Positions 33,336 to 46,000 of a stretch of 55,810 bases of DNA are shown piece after piece (the stretch's first letter is position 1; each line of letters starts with the position of its first letter). The position numbers and the translations under genes were made by a program. The notes under the pieces were generated by a model. The model was not told the DNA's origin. It saw nothing but the letters and a program-made list of their open reading frames with translations, and did not search any database. This DNA is from a virus: IMG/VR virus record IMGVR_UViG_3300042475_004921, positions 1 to 55,810 of that record; one strand, written 5' to 3'.

Positions 33336-36300
33336 TACCGGCCAGCAAGAGCCCTGGCCGCATCATTTAATTGATTGAGATCTGAAACGCTATTAATGTT
33401 TTTAATTCCAGCCTTATTCCTTAGTTGATCGACCGTAAATGATGTGCCATTTTTCGCATTAATACTATCAACTAATCTTTGACCTTCAGCGGACGCTGTA
33501 ATTTTACTACTGCGAATATCAATATCACCAGACGACCAGGGATTTGGCACTTGCGCTGCTGGTGGAGGTGGCGGGCTAGCTATTACGGCTACTGGTGGAG
33601 GCGTAGAAACCCTTGGCACACTTGGAGGTGCAGAAACTGGTGGAGGTGTAGAAACTGGGGGAGTATAATAAACTGGGGTAGCTGGGGTATTAGCAGCTAC
33701 GGGGGGGTAATAAATGGGTGTAATTGGAGGTGGCGGAGTTTGAGGAGGCTCATTTCTAACTATATTCTGTTCAATTGAGTTGAGCCTACCAGACGAGTAG
33801 TATTTTTCCTCGGAGAATGTTGTAGCCGCCCCGTCGATTAAAGAATTTGTTGGACTATTGGTTAATCTAAAAACTCTTGTTCCACTTTCAAAAGAGGGAT
33901 TTTGATTATTATTTCGGTTTGGAATAAAGAAGCAGCCAATCAAATCTCCAGAACTGTCTGTTACCAACTTAATAATAGGATTAATTCTAGCCTCGGCCCC
34001 TGAAGTTTGTCCTTTAAGGGTCATGCCGCTATCAATGTATCCACCAAAATCACCTTGAACCATATTGGCCAGGCTATAAGTATCAACATTTAAAATGGTG
34101 GTTGTTGACGAATAAAACTCTGGAATGGTTTTATCGGATGAATATGGATTTTGTTTGTATGTTACGGTTGGTGAGTTATATGGTCCATATTTGTGGTTAC
34201 TAGCAGCACATCTAAATTTAATTTTTACATCGGTATTGCTGTTTGTTCCAACTATAACTTCACCTGGACTAAATGTTCCACTAATCATTGATATTTCTAT
34301 TAGTTTGGGCACTATGAATTTATCAAAAGACCTTCCATCAAAATACGGATATAATCTCGTTAACGTCTTCATTCTTTTGGCTGTAAATTCAACATTTCTA
34401 GAGCGAAGATAAGGAATAACTTGACTGCTAAGAAGGCTATTGCCGCTAGACCATATTTTAGATACAGAATCCCATAAAACTGGATTAAACCCCGATTGCT
34501 GATCAAGACCAAGTGACGAAAGCTGCTGCGGAGAAGGTGTATAATTTGATGCCACCGTAACATTTTTTGTGGAAACTGTTACTTGGTCAGCCCATACATC
34601 TGAGGAGGGATAAAGTATGATAGTGCCACTAAATGTATTATTGCGATAAGAAGCAACGTTGTCTACTCTAGTTGAATATGGTTGAACGATTTCTACAACC
34701 TCATCATAATCTAAAGTTAGCAGCTCACCGGTTTTCTTTACATTTGAACCAATCAAATCATTTGAATATTTTAGGTCTACAAGCGTATCCGCAACTGTTC
34801 CTATTCCAACAATAGAATTTGATGCAATAATGAGATCTATCTCTGTGGTATAGTGGCTGGGGCGAAGTTCACCGTTGTCAATATCAATACTGTTTTTTAT
34901 TATTGTATCTTTTTGTTGGGTAGTTGATGAATTAAAATTATCAACAAAGAAGCCGGACTTAAATCTATTTAATCCTGAAGTGTCTGGTATGAATAGATTG
35001 GCAGTATCAGTCTCTAGTAGAGTCAAAGATGTGTAATATTCTAAATTTGAAATTCTGTCCTCAAGTTTTTTAATATCTTCCATTCTGTATCTTTTATGTG
35101 ATACAAGTTGGATATTTATGTCATCCGTATTGCAGAGATATGCGGGCAGATAAATTGAGGCAATTTCCAGTGCATTGTCTATAGAATTTGGCGGCTGTGG
35201 TAATTCTGCTGGAACTCCCACTACTAATTGAATTTGACTATTTTTAGTTAAAAATAACTTATCATACCTGGGTAGATAAAAAGAATAATCAAGATTAATA
35301 GATTCATCTGATGCCAAAATATTTTTAGGATTGGATGAGTTATTTGAAAAATCTCTGCCTAAAAATTCAAAAGGAGATCTTGAATTCTCTGTTATGTTAT
35401 ATTGAGATACCCTCGGCCTGACATCTATAATGTCTGCTAATGAAATTCCATTCACGTTACCCAATTCACAGTAATCAAAATTCCTGTAGGAATTTGAGGT
35501 CACAATATCGCCAACATCTGAATTTAAATAATTAGCAGACTCAAATATCACTGTCAATCTTTTATTTGGCTCTTTTATGTTTGGATTTCTTGAAATTTTT
35601 GAATAATCATAAATTGTGGATTTTTGACCAGAATCAAACGAAAAGTGTGAGGTAATGTCCGAATCTCCGTTTTCACTAGCTGATATAGTTGCAGTAACTC
35701 CCGTTTCCTGAAAGGTTATAGATTCATTTACAATAAAATTAGCCGAATTTAAATAAACAAAATTGATACTGAGATCATTAACTGTCCTAACAAGAATGCC
35801 TACAGCTTTAGAGTTTGTGCCAATAAACTTTTCGCCGACAAGGAGATCTCCGGTCTTATTTGTCTGACCATTAATTGATGAGAGGGTTAGTTTAGGTAGG
35901 GCTGCAGAATTTACTGTGGAAGATTCAAAAACCCCATATATTTTAGTAACATCCGGAGTGAGTAAACAAATATCATTATCTTGAACCCGCGATCCATATG
36001 GATAATTCCCATAAGAAAGTCCATCATTTAAAGTGGTGGTTCCTATACCAGATGCACTATATTTTGACTTATCAAACGTAACAATATTGATTCTATTTTT
36101 GTATTTTACTTTTTCGCTAATGTTTACTTTTCTTAGCGTTGCAATAAGTTTTGCATTGGTGTTACTCCCAAGACCGCCTATAGATAAAGTTGATGAACCA
36201 TTTCCATATGTAAATTTGTCTGGAGATAATGCTTCAGTTGTTCCATCTTCTCGGATTAAAACATAACGTTCTTCATCAAATGGCAGAAAAGTTTCATCCG

Positions 36301-38455
36301 AATCTGCTGAAATTGGACCAACAGCATTAGCTGAAATAGTAACATTGAATTGTTTTCGGATAACTAGACTAGAATTTGAAAGATTTACATTTGATACTTT
36401 ATCTTTTGGAATTTTTGTATATAGAGTATTATCCTGCGATTTCGTAAATTGCGAAGAAAGGATAGTGAAATCTGATGGGTTAATCGTAGTTGTAGGTAAT
36501 TTACCATCACAAATACCAGTTACGGAAGATACTCCAACTATTGTTAGAGTTTTGGAGTTGACTTTAGTTACTTTTGCAAATGTGCTGGTAGTTAAGCCCG
36601 GTGTTGAAAAAGCTACAATATTTCCAACATTGACGTTTCCTATAAAAGTATCCGAGGTTCGGGTTACGGTTGAAATTCCACTTCCAGAATCAACGGCACT
36701 TATATTTACTTGACCAATTTGTAAATTAGAATATTGTTTAACATCTGCAGTGAACGTATAAGCAGTTCCAACCACACCATATAGGGATTTTACATCATTT
36801 AAAGAATAAGAAGTAACGGCGGTGGATACTCTAGTATTTTCAATACCATTAAAGGCGAGCTTTTCGCCTACAGAGAATGTGCCCCTAATATCATAAATGG
36901 TCGTAATTCCGCTATTTCTCGAATCGTAGCGTAAAAACCCTGTTGCTCCACTTGATTTACCTAAAACTTGGCAAGGGATATTGTAGAGTGTGTTGCTATC
37001 TAAATTCTGATTGAGAGTTATTTCAGTGTACCCTTGAACATCAAATAGTGAAATATCCCACTCATTTAGGTTAGGATTAGTTGTTGAATATGAACCGGAT
37101 TCAAGAGCAAAGTCATATACTCGCGCTAGACCTATTTCATTTCCGGCTGCTACAGTTTGGTTGTTACCTATTCTTGAGTCCCTAAGACTTATTGTATAGT
37201 TTGTTGAAATGCCAATGTTAGGAGACCCATAAACTCTGTTTAGAGTTAGGCTGGAGCCAGTATAATATACAAGCTCTTGCTTCTCTAACAATTTGGTTGT
37301 TCTTGGTTTCGGAAAATCAATAAAAGTTGGGCTTATCGTTTTTGACTCGTAACCTTGAACATATGCCTTTACCGGTGATATGTGATATATGCCCAATTCA
37401 TCTCTAGGTGTATTTCCGCTATAGGTTACATCTGAAGAATTGTAAATACCGTTATTACCCAAAAGGTTATTTAAGGATTCACTAATAGATACTACTGGTG
37501 GGTTTATATAATAATTTCCAGATTCATCAAATGTTCTTTTTGCAAACTCCTGCTCTAAAATATTATACGATGAAACTTCCTGTGTATCTATTAGATTTCC
37601 ATTTTTAATTTCTAAAAGTTGAACGAAATTACTAGGCTTATCTTCGTTTACTCCGTATTTTGTGAGGATTAACTGAATTGATAACCTGTCAGCGCCCGGT
37701 GCAGTATAATTTGGCGATCCATTGGCATTATCTAGGAGTTCAATTTTGTTAAAAGAATTGATGATGGTTTCTTCAACGAAAAACCCGACTTTATAGGAAG
37801 GTGTGTTGGTATATTGACTTAATAGTAAAGTTTGCCTATAAACGTTTACAAAATTTCCCCTAATAAAATAAACACCATCTGAAACTGTAACTGCGGATGC
37901 AACAGAATTGCAATTACTTGCAATAGTGGCCGCAAATGTCTCACCCGCCGTGAAAACAACTGTCTCTCCGGTTGAAATTGTTACATTAACAGAAGTTTCT
38001 AATGTAATCTCTTCACCATCTGCAAAAAGTTCGGCAGTTCCATTTGTAGAATCTGAACCGATATATTTCAAATATAGTGAAGCATTCCCTCTTAACGATT
38101 CGTTTTGGGTTCTAACTAATATTATTTTTGCTCTAATACCACTCGTTTTGCCTATAATAGTTTTACCAACCAGTAGTGGAATGTATGTAGATACACTAAT
38201 TCCATTATAAGAATTTTGAAGTTCTACTACTTGTAAATTATTATCGTAATCAATATTTCCGGGAATTACAATAGAACCCTCTTTGAAAATATGACTTCCA
38301 AATTTTTCAATTTGATCTTGTAAGATTGATTGTAAATTATTAACTTCTCTTGCTTGGACTGGCTTTGAGGGTTTAAAAAGAACACGATGATAATTATCCT
38401 TAGGATCGAAATCATCGTTATATGGAGTAATATTTAAATTTGTTTCCTGGGGCAT
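33335..38455 (-). CDS. DUF4815-type large virion protein with Pro-rich tail (1706 aa)
   Basis: The N-terminus NITPYNDDFDPKDNYHRVLF, KPSKPVQAREVNNLQSILQD and IEKFGSHIFKEGSIVIPG is the hallmark of DUF4815 proteins of T4-like marine phages, large beta-rich tail components. KAYVQGYESKTISPTFIDFP and NILASDESINLDYSFYLPRY are further conserved points. Several 'GE-x-I-x-G-x-x-S' units occur (SGIRAKII, NSKAVGILVR, NSNTDVKIKF). Near the end is a ~70-residue proline-rich linker, then a 60-residue capping domain with KITASAEGQRLVDSINAKNG and TVDQLRNKAG. Probably on the baseplate periphery. It begins 6 bases after gp8. Confidence 0.8.
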   Translation of the reverse strand: MPQETNLNITPYNDDFDPKDNYHRVLFKPSKPVQAREVNNLQSILQDQIEKFGSHIFKEGSIVIPGNIDYDNNLQVVELQNSYNGISVSTYIPLLVGKTIIGKTSGIRAKIILVRTQNESLRGNASLYLKYIGSDSTNGTAELFADGEEITLETSVNVTISTGETVVFTAGETFAATIASNCNSVASAVTVSDGVYFIRGNFVNVYRQTLLLSQYTNTPSYKVGFFVEETIINSFNKIELLDNANGSPNYTAPGADRLSIQLILTKYGVNEDKPSNFVQLLEIKNGNLIDTQEVSSYNILEQEFAKRTFDESGNYYINPPVVSISESLNNLLGNNGIYNSSDVTYSGNTPRDELGIYHISPVKAYVQGYESKTISPTFIDFPKPRTTKLLEKQELVYYTGSSLTLNRVYGSPNIGISTNYTISLRDSRIGNNQTVAAGNEIGLARVYDFALESGSYSTTNPNLNEWDISLFDVQGYTEITLNQNLDSNTLYNIPCQVLGKSSGATGFLRYDSRNSGITTIYDIRGTFSVGEKLAFNGIENTRVSTAVTSYSLNDVKSLYGVVGTAYTFTADVKQYSNLQIGQVNISAVDSGSGISTVTRTSDTFIGNVNVGNIVAFSTPGLTTSTFAKVTKVNSKTLTIVGVSSVTGICDGKLPTTTINPSDFTILSSQFTKSQDNTLYTKIPKDKVSNVNLSNSSLVIRKQFNVTISANAVGPISADSDETFLPFDEERYVLIREDGTTEALSPDKFTYGNGSSTLSIGGLGSNTNAKLIATLRKVNISEKVKYKNRINIVTFDKSKYSASGIGTTTLNDGLSYGNYPYGSRVQDNDICLLTPDVTKIYGVFESSTVNSAALPKLTLSSINGQTNKTGDLLVGEKFIGTNSKAVGILVRTVNDLSINFVYLNSANFIVNESITFQETGVTATISASENGDSDITSHFSFDSGQKSTIYDYSKISRNPNIKEPNKRLTVIFESANYLNSDVGDIVTSNSYRNFDYCELGNVNGISLADIIDVRPRVSQYNITENSRSPFEFLGRDFSNNSSNPKNILASDESINLDYSFYLPRYDKLFLTKNSQIQLVVGVPAELPQPPNSIDNALEIASIYLPAYLCNTDDINIQLVSHKRYRMEDIKKLEDRISNLEYYTSLTLLETDTANLFIPDTSGLNRFKSGFFVDNFNSSTTQQKDTIIKNSIDIDNGELRPSHYTTEIDLIIASNSIVGIGTVADTLVDLKYSNDLIGSNVKKTGELLTLDYDEVVEIVQPYSTRVDNVASYRNNTFSGTIILYPSSDVWADQVTVSTKNVTVASNYTPSPQQLSSLGLDQQSGFNPVLWDSVSKIWSSGNSLLSSQVIPYLRSRNVEFTAKRMKTLTRLYPYFDGRSFDKFIVPKLIEISMISGTFSPGEVIVGTNSNTDVKIKFRCAASNHKYGPYNSPTVTYKQNPYSSDKTIPEFYSSTTTILNVDTYSLANMVQGDFGGYIDSGMTLKGQTSGAEARINPIIKLVTDSSGDLIGCFFIPNRNNNQNPSFESGTRVFRLTNSPTNSLIDGAATTFSEEKYYSSGRLNSIEQNIVRNEPPQTPPPPITPIYYPPVAANTPATPVYYTPPVSTPPPVSAPPSVPRVSTPPPVAVIASPPPPPAAQVPNPWSSGDIDIRSSKITASAEGQRLVDSINAKNGTSFTVDQLRNKAGIKNINSVSDLNQLNDAARALAGR

Positions 38456-38461
38456 TGGGAA

Positions 38462-40009
38462 TTAGAATAGCAAAATTACTTTAACGTCTTCCTGTTGATT
38501 GATAGACCTCGGTGTAGATGGCCGATTGTCAACATGAATAATATCTCCAGAATATTTCTTTACTTCGGGATTTGATATACCATTTGTAAAGTTTTGCCCT
38601 AGATAATTATTATTTATTGTATTGTAGTCGCCGTTAAAGGTGTTATCAATCGGTACAACACTAGAATTGCAAATTAAGTTAAGTGAACCATCAACATCGG
38701 GGGTGCTAGTAAAGGCGTTCAAATTAAATCCATAAGTTGGAGATGGATTTTGCGTCCCATCTTGATTAAACCCGGCTAGGGAACGATCTTGCCAGTATTT
38801 CAAAACATTATTTGTATAATCAAATGAGGCAACTCTTCCAATAGCGGTTGCCCCTACGCCAATAGTCTGGGTGAAAGTTGAATTTACAGGAAATGTGTCT
38901 GGATTTAAATTTGCCCCAGAAACTTTAATTGCAGACAGGGCACTGGCCCTATCAGCATTTAATAGTGTAGTTGAACCAAATGTTTGGGCATTCTTCACAA
39001 TTCCAAATCTCGCGGTCTGATTTCCTATAATAAAATCTGGATTTGTTGGGTCGTTTTCAAATCTAGCATATAACATCACCTTAGTTGCACCTAATTCTCG
39101 GTAAATGTCGTAACCATGTCCACCTTTTGGTGGAATAATTACATTAAACACTGGGGCTAAAGTTCCGACTTGAATATTTGCAGAACTCAAATCAACGGTG
39201 CCATATGTATAACCCGTTCCACCTTTTGTCACAGTTATAGAATCAACTTTTGAATCATTATTGATGACGACCGTTGCTTCTGCTCCATAACCATCTCCTA
39301 CAATTTTAACTTTACTGTAGGCAGTATTTGGTGCGCCAACCGATACTCCCCTATTGGCAATAGTTATAATTTTTATTTGTCCACCATTGGTTGCATTATT
39401 TCTTATTGGTGAATATTCTGAATTTGTTTCCCAATCCGAGGGGACCGGAATATAATTTGCAGTAACAAATTTAATAATATCACTGGGTTTAATTGTATAA
39501 AGGTATTTCCATATGTATCCATCCCCACCATCTCCGGCACCTCTTGGTTCCAAATCTGTGAAAGTCGGTTCATTTAATGATGGTCTACCATTAGGGTTTT
39601 CGGGGTCGGAGCCATTGAAAAGGCAAATATAAACTTTATAATCTTCATTGACTACATAATAACCCGAGGAATAGAGTGTAGTTGCACCAGACGGCCTGGA
39701 GACGTTAGTTCTGGTAATGTCATTGCGATACATATCATAAATTGTGCCAGATGTCCAGGTTGAATTTTTAATTACAAGTCTAACATTATTCGTATATATT
39801 TTTTTGAGTGCGATCATTGTATCCCAATAATCGTTCTCTTGGTCAAAACTATCTTTCGGTGCAGGCGGATTTACGTTCCAGGATGATTGATACTCCGTTG
39901 CATTAGGTAGGCCAATAAAGGTATAATATGTGTCTTTACCAGTAGACACAGAATTTACAAAGTTCTTTGCCAGTGATATTCTATGTTGTTCTGTAATTAT
40001 TGCAGACAT
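38462..40009 (-). CDS. gp8: Baseplate wedge protein gp8-like
   Basis: 515 residues (T4 gp8: 334). The N-terminal 190 residues are the gp8 form of marine T4-like phages: SAIITEQHRISLAKNFVNSV, TYYTFIGLPNATEYQSSWNV, YWDTMIALKKIYTNNVRLVI, GTIYDMYRNDIT, YYVVNEDYKVYICLFNGSDP, GDGYIWKYLYTIKPSDIIKF and IPVPSDWETNSEY. The C-terminal half is longer than T4 gp8 and holds a GxGY-type repeat (KVDSITVTKGGTGYTYGTVD). gp8 is a dimer joining gp7 and gp10 in the T4 wedge. It follows the giant protein, which itself follows gp6, the T4 order 6-7-8. Confidence 0.8.
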   Translation of the reverse strand: MSAIITEQHRISLAKNFVNSVSTGKDTYYTFIGLPNATEYQSSWNVNPPAPKDSFDQENDYWDTMIALKKIYTNNVRLVIKNSTWTSGTIYDMYRNDITRTNVSRPSGATTLYSSGYYVVNEDYKVYICLFNGSDPENPNGRPSLNEPTFTDLEPRGAGDGGDGYIWKYLYTIKPSDIIKFVTANYIPVPSDWETNSEYSPIRNNATNGGQIKIITIANRGVSVGAPNTAYSKVKIVGDGYGAEATVVINNDSKVDSITVTKGGTGYTYGTVDLSSANIQVGTLAPVFNVIIPPKGGHGYDIYRELGATKVMLYARFENDPTNPDFIIGNQTARFGIVKNAQTFGSTTLLNADRASALSAIKVSGANLNPDTFPVNSTFTQTIGVGATAIGRVASFDYTNNVLKYWQDRSLAGFNQDGTQNPSPTYGFNLNAFTSTPDVDGSLNLICNSSVVPIDNTFNGDYNTINNNYLGQNFTNGISNPEVKKYSGDIIHVDNRPSTPRSINQQEDVKVILLF

Positions 40010-40024
40010 ATTATTCTTTTTAGC

Positions 40025-40032
40025 TATTTATG
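40025..40032 (-). promoter_or_regulatory. T4-late-like promoter (CATAAATA) for gp8
   Basis: CATAAATA on the minus strand at the end of the giant gene, only 16 bases before the gp8 ATG, the shortest spacing of the set; moderately supported. Confidence 0.4.
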
Positions 40033-43000
40033 TGTAATTTTTATATTTGAGGGGATTAATTCTTTTAATTATGGGGGAAGTATTTATTCCGGAAATTCCA
40101 TTATTATAAACTGTAAATTTGTCTGATGATACGCCATCTGGAATAGTAATTTTACCCCAACTATAAGTTCCATAAAAATTCGTTAAGGCAATTCCAATAT
40201 TGTTATTTTGCACAGGTGTTATAACTCTAGCAATAGAAGTTGTTCCGATTCCTGAAACAACTGTACTGGCAATTGAAACAGATAAAACCTTATAGACATT
40301 ATCGAGATAGGTTGTTCCGGTAGAAATTAAAGCTCCAGTTTCATCTAACGACACGGTTCCATTACCAAGATGTGAATTTTTAACCACGAAATAGTAACCA
40401 GTTTGAATACCACTAACCGGAATCGCCGTGCCTACTATATTTGAATTTCTAAGGAATGAATCTTGAGGTATAAAAAGATCAAATATGAGGGCGGTTGTTG
40501 CAATTCCGACTGAAGAAGTACCTACACCTGAAATCAAACCGAAATCGCCTTCATAACTGCTGGTTGTTACATCCACAAATATATTTTTAGGATGTTCAAA
40601 CATAACTTGTGGTGGGGATGTGAAAGTATATCCAGCGCCGGGGGAGTTTATGGTTATTGAACTTATTGAACCCGATGAGATAAATGTAGTAGCATATGCT
40701 CTTGATGCAGTTGTAAATCCAACTGGAATCGGGAATGAAATTGTGGGGGGAGTAATATAACCCTTTCCACCATCCAGAATTGTTGCAGAAACGATGGAGC
40801 CGGAATTTGATACAGTTACAGTGGCAATAGCAACTCTAACTTCATCTTGGGAAATGATTCTCAATTCGTTCCTATAATCTTGAACAGTATTTTCCCGCTC
40901 ATCGTCAAATATGGTTCTAACGTTCTCAACGAATAGTATATTCGTATTAATACCAACAGATTTGAGGATATTCGTTGATGGTTCTATAATATCCTCATAT
41001 ATTTCTCTATTTTTAGTAACTTCGGTTTGATTTATGAAGAGATCCTCGGTTTGTTTTCTCCATCTTATTGGTCTAGTATAGGATTCATCCTCGGTCACCC
41101 CGACTCCAGTGTACGTGATAGTGTTAACGGTATCGGATGACGGTACACCAGAAACTAATCTATCGGTTTCGGCGTAATAAAAATCATCTTCTAGTCTAAC
41201 TAAATCCCCCGGCTTTACCGTTTCAACAACATCGACATCAATAACGTCATTTGACCCGGAACCCCTATAAAATAGAATTGCACATGAATAATTTTCTCTG
41301 GGGGGCTCGCTGAACGTTATAAAACTGCTACCAGTAATGGAATAACTATCACCTGGAACTTGAAGAATGCCGTTTATAAAAACAAGAAAGATATTGTTAA
41401 TGTCAATTAGTGAACTGTAGCCGGTCCTAATACTTCTTAATTCATTGTCAATTTTGAGTGGAAATGAGCGTCTATTTCCGTCAAATAGAGATTCAATTGG
41501 GTCAATAAGTTGTAATTGACCAAAAGACCACCCGGAAAATTCATTATTATAAATCTCATCCACCAGAATTTTAAAATCGGAATATTGAGGGCCGGCCAGT
41601 GGAGGTGGTATTAGTGTAGACGGAATTCCTACAGTACCCCCGATAGCTACGGTTAAAATATCACCTTTTTTATATCCAAACCCGCGATTAACTATTTCAA
41701 CATCTACAACACTAGAGTTGATGCCAACCGTGAGATTAGCTCTTGCTCCCGTTCCTATTCCAGAAGATAATAGGGGTATATTTACATATGGAAGGGGCGC
41801 ATCAAATTTTATTGTGGGTGGATTTGTAAATGTAAACCCTGCCCCCGGATTTATCAGATTAACAGAAACGACGTTTCCATTTAGAACTGAAGCTATACCA
41901 ACATTCTGGAAGGTGGATAATCCAGAGGTTGGCGAGTATGCACTAACCATTACAGTTTGAAGACCAGACCGGTATCCCGAACCCTGATTATTAACAGTTA
42001 TTGATGTAATGGTCCCAGCTAAAGAAACATTAGCTGTGCCTCCAGCGGAAACGAGCGGTTGTAACCCATACCCACGACTATAGCCAATAGAAACGATAAC
42101 TCCCCCTATTGGTAGTCCGGAACCATTTACGTCATTCACCTGTGTTGTAGGGGCACCTAGGAACCTAATAGAGGATATTCCAGCGGTTTGTGAAATCGTG
42201 TAACTATTATATGCTCTATTAAATCCTGACAATTCAGATGGAACTTGAAAAACTTCATTAATTAATATTGAACCAGTATCTGTAGCAATTCCAGTAATAT
42301 TTTGGAAATTACTTTTTAGTGTAAAAGATGAGGAGATTCCATTAAACCCACTAGAAATATCATCTAAAACGAAATTGGTGTAATACGCATCATTTGAAGT
42401 ATTTTTGATACCATTTCGCATAAAAACTCTACCATTAAAATTAAGAAATGAGGTAATGCCAACATAATCAACATCCTCGGGTGAGCCTCCAACTGTTCCC
42501 ATTGGCGACGGTCCTTTAGGGGGCTCTACAAAATGTATAGTATTATCAACAATATTGTAATTACCTTGTATTTTATAAACAGTAGAATTTGCGGCATGGG
42601 CTGCAGCGTTAGTTCCAACCCATGCCCGGTTAACTCCAACGCTATTGGTTGATGCGATTCCAACAGAAATTACTTTTACTATTTCGTCATCAATTTTTAC
42701 ATAATCACCACTGGCGAAATCTCCAATACCCCGGAAAGAAAATGTTGTTACACTTATCCCTACAGATGAATTAATTGTAGTTGAGGTCGCAGTAGCCGCA
42801 ATTGGAGCTTGTATGATGCCACCCAGAGTTATGATAGCCTTACTATTTTGATTGGTTGATTTTATTATGTGTGTGCTACCAATTCCAACACTAGACAGAA
42901 TCAGGGGTATTGGTTTACTTTTAATAGCATTTTCAGCAGTAATAGCTAATGCTATTTCAGATTCACTATATTTTACAACATATAAAGTTGGCGGCAATTT

Positions 43001-46000
43001 ATCTGTAATACCTATTCCTGCGATATTTGTGCTCTGTATTCCTATTGGACTACCAATATAGGAATATGTAACTTTCTCACCATCAGTGAAGTAATGATTT
43101 GGTATTTTTATACTGTTATTTTGAATATCAACGATAGATTGACTGCTGCCATCAAATTTTCTAAGAAAAATATCATCATTGCGGCTGGTTAGGTCAAACT
43201 GGCTGGTAATGCCATCAAATTTCGGGCTAATATCATCAATAACTAGAACTCTATTTCCGACTACCAGTGAATAATCTTGTAATATTTTATTCTTAAAATA
43301 AATTTGATTAGATGCAAGATTCGCCCCAACTTTAAAATTATTTTCCGTGCCTAAATCATAATCAACAATAGCATTTAAGTCAACTTCCGAAATGCTGGAT
43401 ATATTGAGATTAAAAAGGGAATCATTTTGTTCAGTCTTGATGCCACTTGACGGTGTGGATTCTATGATAAAATCTCCAAATTTTTTAAATCCTGCAATAT
43501 GGGTCAGGCTGCTCACTGGATTATTCCAGGTTTCATAGTCAATTGTAGATTTTAAAGAATACGCAAAGGATTGATAATAATTACTATCTTGGATTCTCTG
43601 AAATTCATTATCGAAAAACCCTCTTTCAGTATTCCAACCTTTTTTCACAATGGAGGATGAATTTGTGATATATTTTGATTTAAAGTTATAGATTTTACTG
43701 ACAGTTCCAAGCGAAAGTGAATCTGCACCTAAAATTGATGCCCCAGGATATAAATCATCTGTTGAAGAGAGTGTTAAGAACTCATTCTCCTCATTCCAAA
43801 ATTGAACGATACCTGAGAAATTATTTGAGGTAACAATTTCGTCTTTTAGAAAAGAGTTCTTGGTTAAATCAATTGTAAATTGTGGGAAGAATTTTTCTGG
43901 AACCACTGTTCCAGAAAAAACAGATGTATTAAATACGCCAGGGTATTCACCTGCGGTTAATTTGTCTGCCAGGCTATAAGTAATAGAGCCATTAGCCCCG
44001 CCAATGTTTGGGTTAATTTGTGTAATAGTGAATCTTGAATAATCATAAGATGAAGAGTTATATCCTTTGGCGCCAGGATCTGCAATAATTGCAACGTTTT
44101 CAATTAATACTTTATCCCCAACCGCAAAGGGGAAATCAGAAAGATTGCTATACCCTTGATACAAAAATACTGTTACATTTTTGGTAATAAAATTATATGC
44201 AATTGAATTTATTTGAATACCATTTGAATTATTTGTCGGAATAATTATGGGATAAACATTATTGATTCCCTTACTATTTTTAAATATTGTTACCTCGCTA
44301 TCGCCCAGTTCATATCTGAGGTCTACGTCTGGAACCTTTTTTAATGTTAGCCCATCTAATAATACTAAAGAAGGTGGAAAAATATAATTTTTACCTTGAG
44401 AGGCAATACCAACATGTTTTAGTGTTGTTTGAGGATTTACTTTGAGAACTAATGGGGTTTGAGTTAACGGACTCAAAGATAAATCCGCCGGATAGTCATA
44501 TCCTATATCATTTATTTTTACACTGTTTATTCTTCCGATTGAACTACTAACCACTTCAAGTATTGCATTGGAACCATTCTTTGTGGTAACTGAACTAATT
44601 CCAGGAAGAAACTGGTATCCACCTCCACCGGAAGTGACCGTAATTTTGTCAATGGGCCCTGTTGCATTACTGGAATTTGTGATGTACTTTACATTTCCAT
44701 TATAGCTAGATTTTTCTGGAATATTTGGTATCGTGTAAGAAAATGCAGTGGTGCCCACGCCGCTAACCACATAGGACCCAGAATAATAACTTTCAGTAAA
44801 GTTAATTTTGTTGTAATTGTTATTATATTCTCTATCAGTATAAACTGCTTTGTCTGTTTTAGAAATTACGTTATAATATAACTCGTTCGGCAAATTGCCG
44901 TCATTCTTTAGTGTAACATTGGCCGTAGGGTCTATACCAATTTTTCCACTTTTGGTTAAGTTAAAATTGCTAGTTTCATATGTTGTGTAGAATTTATTGG
45001 AGAAATTGTCATCAGTAAAAACATCAAAATCAAACGATGGGACAGTTTCAAAGCCGTTAAATTCCGAAAGAGAAGAATCAGATAAATCAAATATTACAGA
45101 ATTACCGCCGATAACATCAATACTCGGATTGATTTCAGAGACCGCCCCCGGAGAATTACCATTCAATTCTACAAATTCATTAGATACTACTGCACCATAG
45201 TAAGATCTACTCAGGCCAATTTTATCTGAATTGATGACAATTGCATAATAAATTCCATTATTTTCTAGACCAATTGTTGGAGAATTTGAAGTATAAATTA
45301 ACTTTTTGCCTGTATAATACCTATGATTTTTAACGGTGATAAAATTATCAACAACATCCATAGACGCAAAAGTTCTAGGATTTAGAAGAAGCCTTTGAGT
45401 TTCTTTATTATATGAAACTTTGATAATTTGATCATCTTGTGGTTGCACATCTACGATAATTTGGTCATTGGGAGCCAAGCCTGAAACCGATTCAGTGAAA
45501 ACTGAGACTAAATTTTTATCAACTTGGGCTCTAGTTGAATCGTAAGAAGTCAATAGGCTATGCTTATTCCCCGAGCCAGTGCTGTTATAGTAAAGAATTT
45601 TCGCGGCACTTGTAGTATTATAGCCGACATAATTTCCAGTGGAACCCACACCAACTTTTTCAGTGGAAAGGCCAACAAAATCGCCGGAATATGCTACAAC
45701 ATATAAGATTGAACCATCGGCCAGGGGATAAGTTAATGGTCCGCTCGTTACACTAAATGGCGTGCCCCCGTTGTTTTTATAGATTAACTTCTCTCCAGTT
45801 GTTAGGGCATGTTCAGGTATGTATATCGTTCTTGTAGGAACAAAAATACTCGTTGGCCCTACTCCTGGATTTGAAAAGAATATTGTAGTTCCAATACCAA
45901 CACCTACAGATTCAGAGGGATTGAAGTAAATTTCTTTGTTAATAGCAGAATTTGTAAACCCATGCCCGCCAATGGGTATAAAGAATTTTCTGGGAAGCTC

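Noticed and set aside
33660-33720. Homopolymer G run (C run on the coding strand) as a phase-variation or frameshift site in the DUF4815-type gene
   Set aside because: The run is only 7 bases and encodes part of a continuous Pro-rich stretch; the frame remains open on both sides.
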